Part shown: piece by piece, positions 60,762 through 64,000 of the stretch
Position numbering within the stretch: position 1 is the first letter of the stretch
Layout: each line of letters begins with the position of its first letter
NCBI GenBank assembly: GCA_913056275.1
Contig: CAJXLP010000003.1
Coordinates: forward strand, 23,581 to 87,580
Origin: an uncultured Mycoplasmatota bacterium
GTDB lineage: Bacteria > Bacillota_I > Bacilli_A > Izemoplasmatales > Izemoplasmataceae
DNA length: 64,000 nucleotides
Direction: 5' to 3'
Notes under the pieces: generated by a model
Database searches by the model: none
What the model was told of the DNA's origin: nothing
What the model saw: only the letters and a program-made list of their open reading frames with translations
Translations under genes and position numbers: made by a program

Positions 60762-62086
60762 AACCTACCTTATTTAAACGGCTACTTTTTTATTTTATTG
60801 GTTATACGGCCTTACTGGTCGGTGTGCTGTATCTCGCACAGCGTTTTTTAGCACCGACCCTTTATTTCAATCAAATCGTGGCCGATGATGAACGTGAGAT
60901 CACCCAAATCATTGCCGCGTTTAAAGGCGGGGAGACCCCCTTAGAATTAGAACGTATCAGTGAAAACTTTGAGGGTGAAATCTCGATTTATTCAGCCCAA
61001 GGCACTCCAGTTTACGATGAAACCTTCGACGGGGCCTTGAGAAGCATAGATGTGGTCCGGATTTTCCAAGAAGACTCGGTCGAACAATTGACCGGGGCTC
61101 CCCAAGAATATTTGGAAGTTTACCGGGTCGATGGGGCTTATATCTATCGGATGAAAACGCCCTTTGCGCCCTTTGTGAGCAACATCGTATTGCTCAATCA
61201 ATTTTTCCTCATTCTCGTGGGACTTTCTGTACTCTTAGTGGTTCCCATTTCGTATGTATTTGCCCGATCCTTTACGAAACCTGTGGTAAAGCTTAATCAG
61301 ATGGCAAAATCATTCGCCGCGCTTGATTTCAAACTGACCGCCCCGATGGCAAGACGTGATGAAATCGGAGAGCTTTCACGCACCTTAGAATCGATGGCTC
61401 TTAAACTTTCAAAAACACTCACTGATCTGGAAAAAGAACTGGCCAAGGAAAAAGAACTGGACCGCTTGCAAAAAGCCTTCGTGGCTCGGATTTCGCATGA
61501 GATTAAAACACCACTTTCAATCATTTTGGCGGCCACAGAATCCATCCATCAGCATGTGCCGGATGCAAAAAAAGACTATGAAACAATGATTTTTGAAGAA
61601 ATCGAACGCCTGTCCGATCTCACCGATGATTTGATTGATCTTTCCCAGTTGGAATCCGGCCGCTTCACCGTTCATAAAACACCACTATCCATCCGGCCAC
61701 TCATCCAATCAGTGATTAAGACCCTCACTCCTCTCAGTGCGAGGGAGATGACCTTAACGGGGGATGATTTTACCGTTGATGGGGATGAAAAAAGACTCCT
61801 CCAAGTCTTTCGCAACTTAATTAAAAACACGCTTGATCACTCAGATTTAGATGGCGCCATCACCATTCATTGTGATGCGCCGTCTCAGACTGTGACGCTC
61901 ACAAACCCGCACACTCCCATTGAAGCGGATACCTTGGCCCGGTTTGGTGATCCCTTTTACAAACCCAATGAAACCCATGAAGGGCACGGGCTTGGCTTGG
62001 CGATTGCCCTCCAGCTGCTCAAACTGCACGCGGCATCCTTGACGTTTAAATACGACGAAAGAATGACCGTTCGCGTACAATTTTAA
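60758..62086 (+). CDS. Two-component sensor histidine kinase
   Basis: TM1 (~10-30), extracytoplasmic domain to ~145, TM2 (~150-172), HAMP, coiled coil (LEKELAKEKELDRLQK), HisKA with phospho-His in ISHEIKTPLS, HATPase with FRNLIKNTLDHS and GHGLGLAIA. The G1 box DxGxG is replaced by NPHTPI, seen in some Gram-positive kinases. 442 residues. A terminator follows. Confidence 0.92.
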   Translation: MKPTLFKRLLFYFIGYTALLVGVLYLAQRFLAPTLYFNQIVADDEREITQIIAAFKGGETPLELERISENFEGEISIYSAQGTPVYDETFDGALRSIDVVRIFQEDSVEQLTGAPQEYLEVYRVDGAYIYRMKTPFAPFVSNIVLLNQFFLILVGLSVLLVVPISYVFARSFTKPVVKLNQMAKSFAALDFKLTAPMARRDEIGELSRTLESMALKLSKTLTDLEKELAKEKELDRLQKAFVARISHEIKTPLSIILAATESIHQHVPDAKKDYETMIFEEIERLSDLTDDLIDLSQLESGRFTVHKTPLSIRPLIQSVIKTLTPLSAREMTLTGDDFTVDGDEKRLLQVFRNLIKNTLDHSDLDGAITIHCDAPSQTVTLTNPHTPIEADTLARFGDPFYKPNETHEGHGLGLAIALQLLKLHAASLTFKYDERMTVRVQF

Positions 62087-62094
62087 AATCTTTT

Positions 62095-62117
62095 AGACCG
62101 CTTCATGCGGTCTTTTT
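62095..62117 (+). terminator. Intrinsic terminator of second two-component operon
   Basis: AGACCGC / GCGGTCT with loop TTCAT, then TTTTT. Confidence 0.88.
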
Positions 62118-62150
62118 ATTTGACTTGTATTATAACTTTTATCATATGGG

Positions 62151-62179
62151 TTGCGCGAGGGTAGATTGTATTGTAAACT
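62151..62179 (+). promoter_or_regulatory. Possible promoter of APC permease
   Basis: TTGCGC (62151-62156), 17-base spacer, TAAACT (62174-62179). Confidence 0.5.
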
Positions 62180-62213
62180 AACTCCGTTCATTGACAAAAT
62201 ATAAGGAGTTTAT

Positions 62214-63560
62214 ATGTCCAATCAATTTAAAAAAGCCATCACCTTAACCGGAGGCGTGTCCATCCTCACGGGAATCATGGTAGGCTCAGGCATCTTTTTT
62301 GTGGGGTCACTCGTCTTAGACACCACTAATTATAGTTACGGATTTGCCTTACTCGCATGGGTCATTGGGGGATTACTGACCCTCTCATATGCTCTCATGT
62401 ACGGCGAACTTGGCAGCAAATATCCCCGCGTCGGTGGGTACTATGCCTATTTGAAAAAAGCGTATGGCCCGGTAGTCGGATTCAGCGCTGGATTCTTTAA
62501 TTTTGTGCTCGCGTCCAGTGGGTCGGTTGCCGTGCTTGGCCTCGCCTTCAGTGAAGTCACCAACAACATCTTACTGACCGTGAGCGAGGGGTCTGTCAGT
62601 TTATCAACGCCGCTGCAAATTGGATTGGCCGCGGTGATGATCATTCTTTTGACCACGATGAATGTGTTTGGGGTCAAACTCAATACCTTATTCTTAAAAA
62701 TCATCATGGTCGTTAAATTTATTCCCATCGTTACCTTAATCGTCTTAGGGTTTACTTTAGGTACTCAGCCGCTTGATTTAAGTTTTGATTTAGGAGGCGT
62801 CGGCTTTTTTGAAGGACTGTCCCTTTTAGGGTTTGCGGTCATATTTACCTTTTGGGCCTATGAAGGCTGGACGAATCTTAATACGGTGGCCGAAGAAATG
62901 GAAAATCCACACCGTGATTTACCACGTGCGTTGCTGATAACCTTAGTCGGAGTGACATTACTGTATGTTTTTTATCAAGCCTCGATTCTCCAATCGATCG
63001 ACCAAGCAACCTTGCAAGGTACCTATGACAGTGGGTTCTTATTCATCGGCATTCCTGCAACACTTGCCTTGGTAGGATCCTGGGGCTCATACATCATCAT
63101 GGGCACCATCTTCATCGCCATCTTAGGCTCACTCAATGCGTCCATCTTAAGTTTTTCACGGGTGTATTTTGCCTTGGCGGATGATTTTAAAGCACTCAAA
63201 CCGCTCGCGACGTTGAATGAAAAATATCAAACCCCAGTGAAAGCATTAATTCTCTCCGCCGTGATGGCGCTTATCTTACTGCCATTTCAAATCAGTGATC
63301 TCATCAGTTTGGTTGCCTTTGGCGGGTTAGTCTTTAACAGCTTGGTCTTTATCTCGATTTTTATCAACCGAAAAAGAGACCCAGAAGTGGAGGGCTACTC
63401 GGTGCCGTTTTATCCAGTACTTCCCGCTGTGACGATCGGCATTACCCTTTTACTCTTAGTCGCCATCTTCATTCAAAACCCGATCTTTTCTCTGGTGGGC
63501 GTTGGGGTCATCGCCCTTTCAGTCCCGGTCTATTACCTACTTAACCAAGTGAAGGCGTAA
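62214..63560 (+). CDS. APC-family amino-acid permease
   Basis: Twelve-helix amino-acid/polyamine/organocation transporter. Substrate-binding segment SILTGIMVGSGIFF in TM1 and WAYEGWTNLNTVAEEMENP in TM6 region suggest a LAT/SteT-like exchanger. 448 residues. AAGGAG before the ATG. The stop shares one base with the next start. Substrate unknown. Confidence 0.92.
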   Translation: MSNQFKKAITLTGGVSILTGIMVGSGIFFVGSLVLDTTNYSYGFALLAWVIGGLLTLSYALMYGELGSKYPRVGGYYAYLKKAYGPVVGFSAGFFNFVLASSGSVAVLGLAFSEVTNNILLTVSEGSVSLSTPLQIGLAAVMIILLTTMNVFGVKLNTLFLKIIMVVKFIPIVTLIVLGFTLGTQPLDLSFDLGGVGFFEGLSLLGFAVIFTFWAYEGWTNLNTVAEEMENPHRDLPRALLITLVGVTLLYVFYQASILQSIDQATLQGTYDSGFLFIGIPATLALVGSWGSYIIMGTIFIAILGSLNASILSFSRVYFALADDFKALKPLATLNEKYQTPVKALILSAVMALILLPFQISDLISLVAFGGLVFNSLVFISIFINRKRDPEVEGYSVPFYPVLPAVTIGITLLLLVAIFIQNPIFSLVGVGVIALSVPVYYLLNQVKA

Positions 63561-63931
63561 TGATTGAAGCTTTTATTCCATGCCGGAATTTTCAAGAGAG
63601 CTGTGCGTTTTATCAAGCGTTGGGCTTCGATGTGAGTGAACCGAAAGATGGTGATACCCTCACCGCATCGGCCACTTATACCACACAGGGGGCAATCATC
63701 TTACAAGATTACTATGTGAAAGATTGGGCGGAAAACACGATGATGACGATTCATGTGCCCGCCCTGGATGCATTCATAGAGCGTATAAAGATGTATCAAT
63801 CCAATCATCCAGATACTCCCGTGCGTTTTCAAAATCCCAAAGATTATGGATGGGGCCTGCAGATTCATTTGTTGGACCCATCGGGGGTCTTATGGCACGT
63901 TTTTGAAGCCAAAAAAAATCTCAACCTGTAG
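63560..63931 (+). CDS. VOC-family (glyoxalase/bleomycin-resistance fold) protein
   Basis: 123-residue VOC protein: FIPCRNFQESCAFYQALGFDV at the N-terminus (part: FYQALGFDV) and DPSGVLWHVFEA at the C-terminus, each typical of the beta-alpha-beta modules. Only one clear metal ligand (His in WHVFE). Coupled to the permease. The last codons KKNLNL and the stop lie within the terminator. Confidence 0.85.
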   Translation: MIEAFIPCRNFQESCAFYQALGFDVSEPKDGDTLTASATYTTQGAIILQDYYVKDWAENTMMTIHVPALDAFIERIKMYQSNHPDTPVRFQNPKDYGWGLQIHLLDPSGVLWHVFEAKKNLNL

Positions 63932-63946
63932 GTTGAGATTTTTTTT
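63915..63946. terminator. Bidirectional terminator overlapping the end of the VOC gene
   Basis: ATCTCAACC / GGTTGAGAT with loop TGTA, flanked by A- and T-runs. The VOC stop (TAG, 63929-63931) lies at the loop edge. Confidence 0.92.
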
Positions 63947-63959
63947 GGCTTATAGATAT

Positions 63960-64000
63960 TTAAGCAGCGGTAAACCGGCGCGTCACTTCATCCCAGTTAA
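63960..64000 (-). CDS. Superoxide dismutase, C-terminal fragment at window edge
   Basis: Minus-strand frame gives NWDEVTRRFTAA and a TAA stop. This matches the end of Fe/Mn superoxide dismutases (VVNWDEV-x-RRF). The rest of the gene lies beyond the window. Only 12 residues are visible, so the call rests on this motif and on the preceding bidirectional terminator. Confidence 0.65.
   Translation of the reverse strand, partial: NWDEVTRRFTAA

Noticed and set aside
1..64000. Insertion sequences, integrases, toxin-antitoxin or defence islands
   Set aside because: No transposase, integrase, restriction or abortive-infection gene was recognised anywhere in the window.

Overview
The window looks like a chromosomal segment from a low-to-moderate GC Gram-positive-lineage bacterium (Bacillota, or a free-living Mycoplasmatota relative such as the Izemoplasmatales/Acholeplasmatales). 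Support: PRD-type MtlR, PyrR attenuation, a TrpR-like YerC/HisR regulator beside a HisZ-containing his operon, Firmicutes-type GalT, CrtQ/CrtO homologues, several lipobox lipoproteins, and a surface protein anchored by a C-terminal membrane helix instead of LPXTG. TGA is used as a stop in tightly overlapping genes, so this is not the Mycoplasma code. Two tRNAs with C34 anticodons (Pro-CGG, Thr-CGT) suggest the tRNA set is not minimal. No rRNA, IS element, CRISPR array or intact prophage was seen.

Layout: 1-6.55 kb is a mannitol PTS operon (mtlA, mtlR, mtlF) in which a 1-phosphofructokinase-like kinase, a SorE-like zinc dehydrogenase and a dedicated HPr stand where mtlD is expected. 6.6-12.3 kb holds an FMN reductase, a two-component system divergent from a 31-residue membrane peptide and a four-repeat PepSY-like protein, an esterase lipoprotein and a sugar-nucleotide-type epimerase. 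12.4-20.6 kb is a complete, heavily overlapping histidine operon (hisZGDCBHAF, hisIE, histidinol phosphatase) with a HisR-type regulator upstream. 20.6-29.3 kb is a starch/maltodextrin locus (LacI, neopullulanase, ABC permeases and binding protein, triple-CBM surface protein, amylase lipoprotein); its core is visibly AT-richer than the flanks.

29.3-39.5 kb: cysteine hydrolase, flavin reductase, phosphatidyltransferase, CrtO/CrtQ pair, tRNA-Pro overlapping pyrR, a PyrR-attenuated uracil permease, a GlpO/LhgO-type oxidase behind a possible attenuator, a calcium P-type ATPase, a RecB-like nuclease and tRNA-Thr. 39.5-46.9 kb: PadR-controlled ABC exporter, two membrane proteins, and a polyphosphate operon (ppx, ppk, GDPD). 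46.8-47.2 kb is the only intergenic stretch over 300 bases; it contains divergent promoters and a likely small RNA ending in a strong terminator. 47.2-64 kb: trhO, galT, a small di-heme-type membrane protein, an amino-acid ABC importer, a second GDPD, AKR and SDR oxidoreductases, an XRE/DUF2157/GDYXXLXY unit, a beta-propeller lipoprotein divergent from a second two-component system, an APC permease, a VOC protein and the C-terminus of a superoxide dismutase.

The leading hypothesis for a new system is a mannitol route through fructose 1-phosphate. Secondary leads are the 118-residue protein with two H-x13-H helices, the two two-component systems whose divergent surface-protein targets each carry 11-bp-phased direct repeats, the orphan CrtQ/CrtO pair, and the unassigned small RNA.
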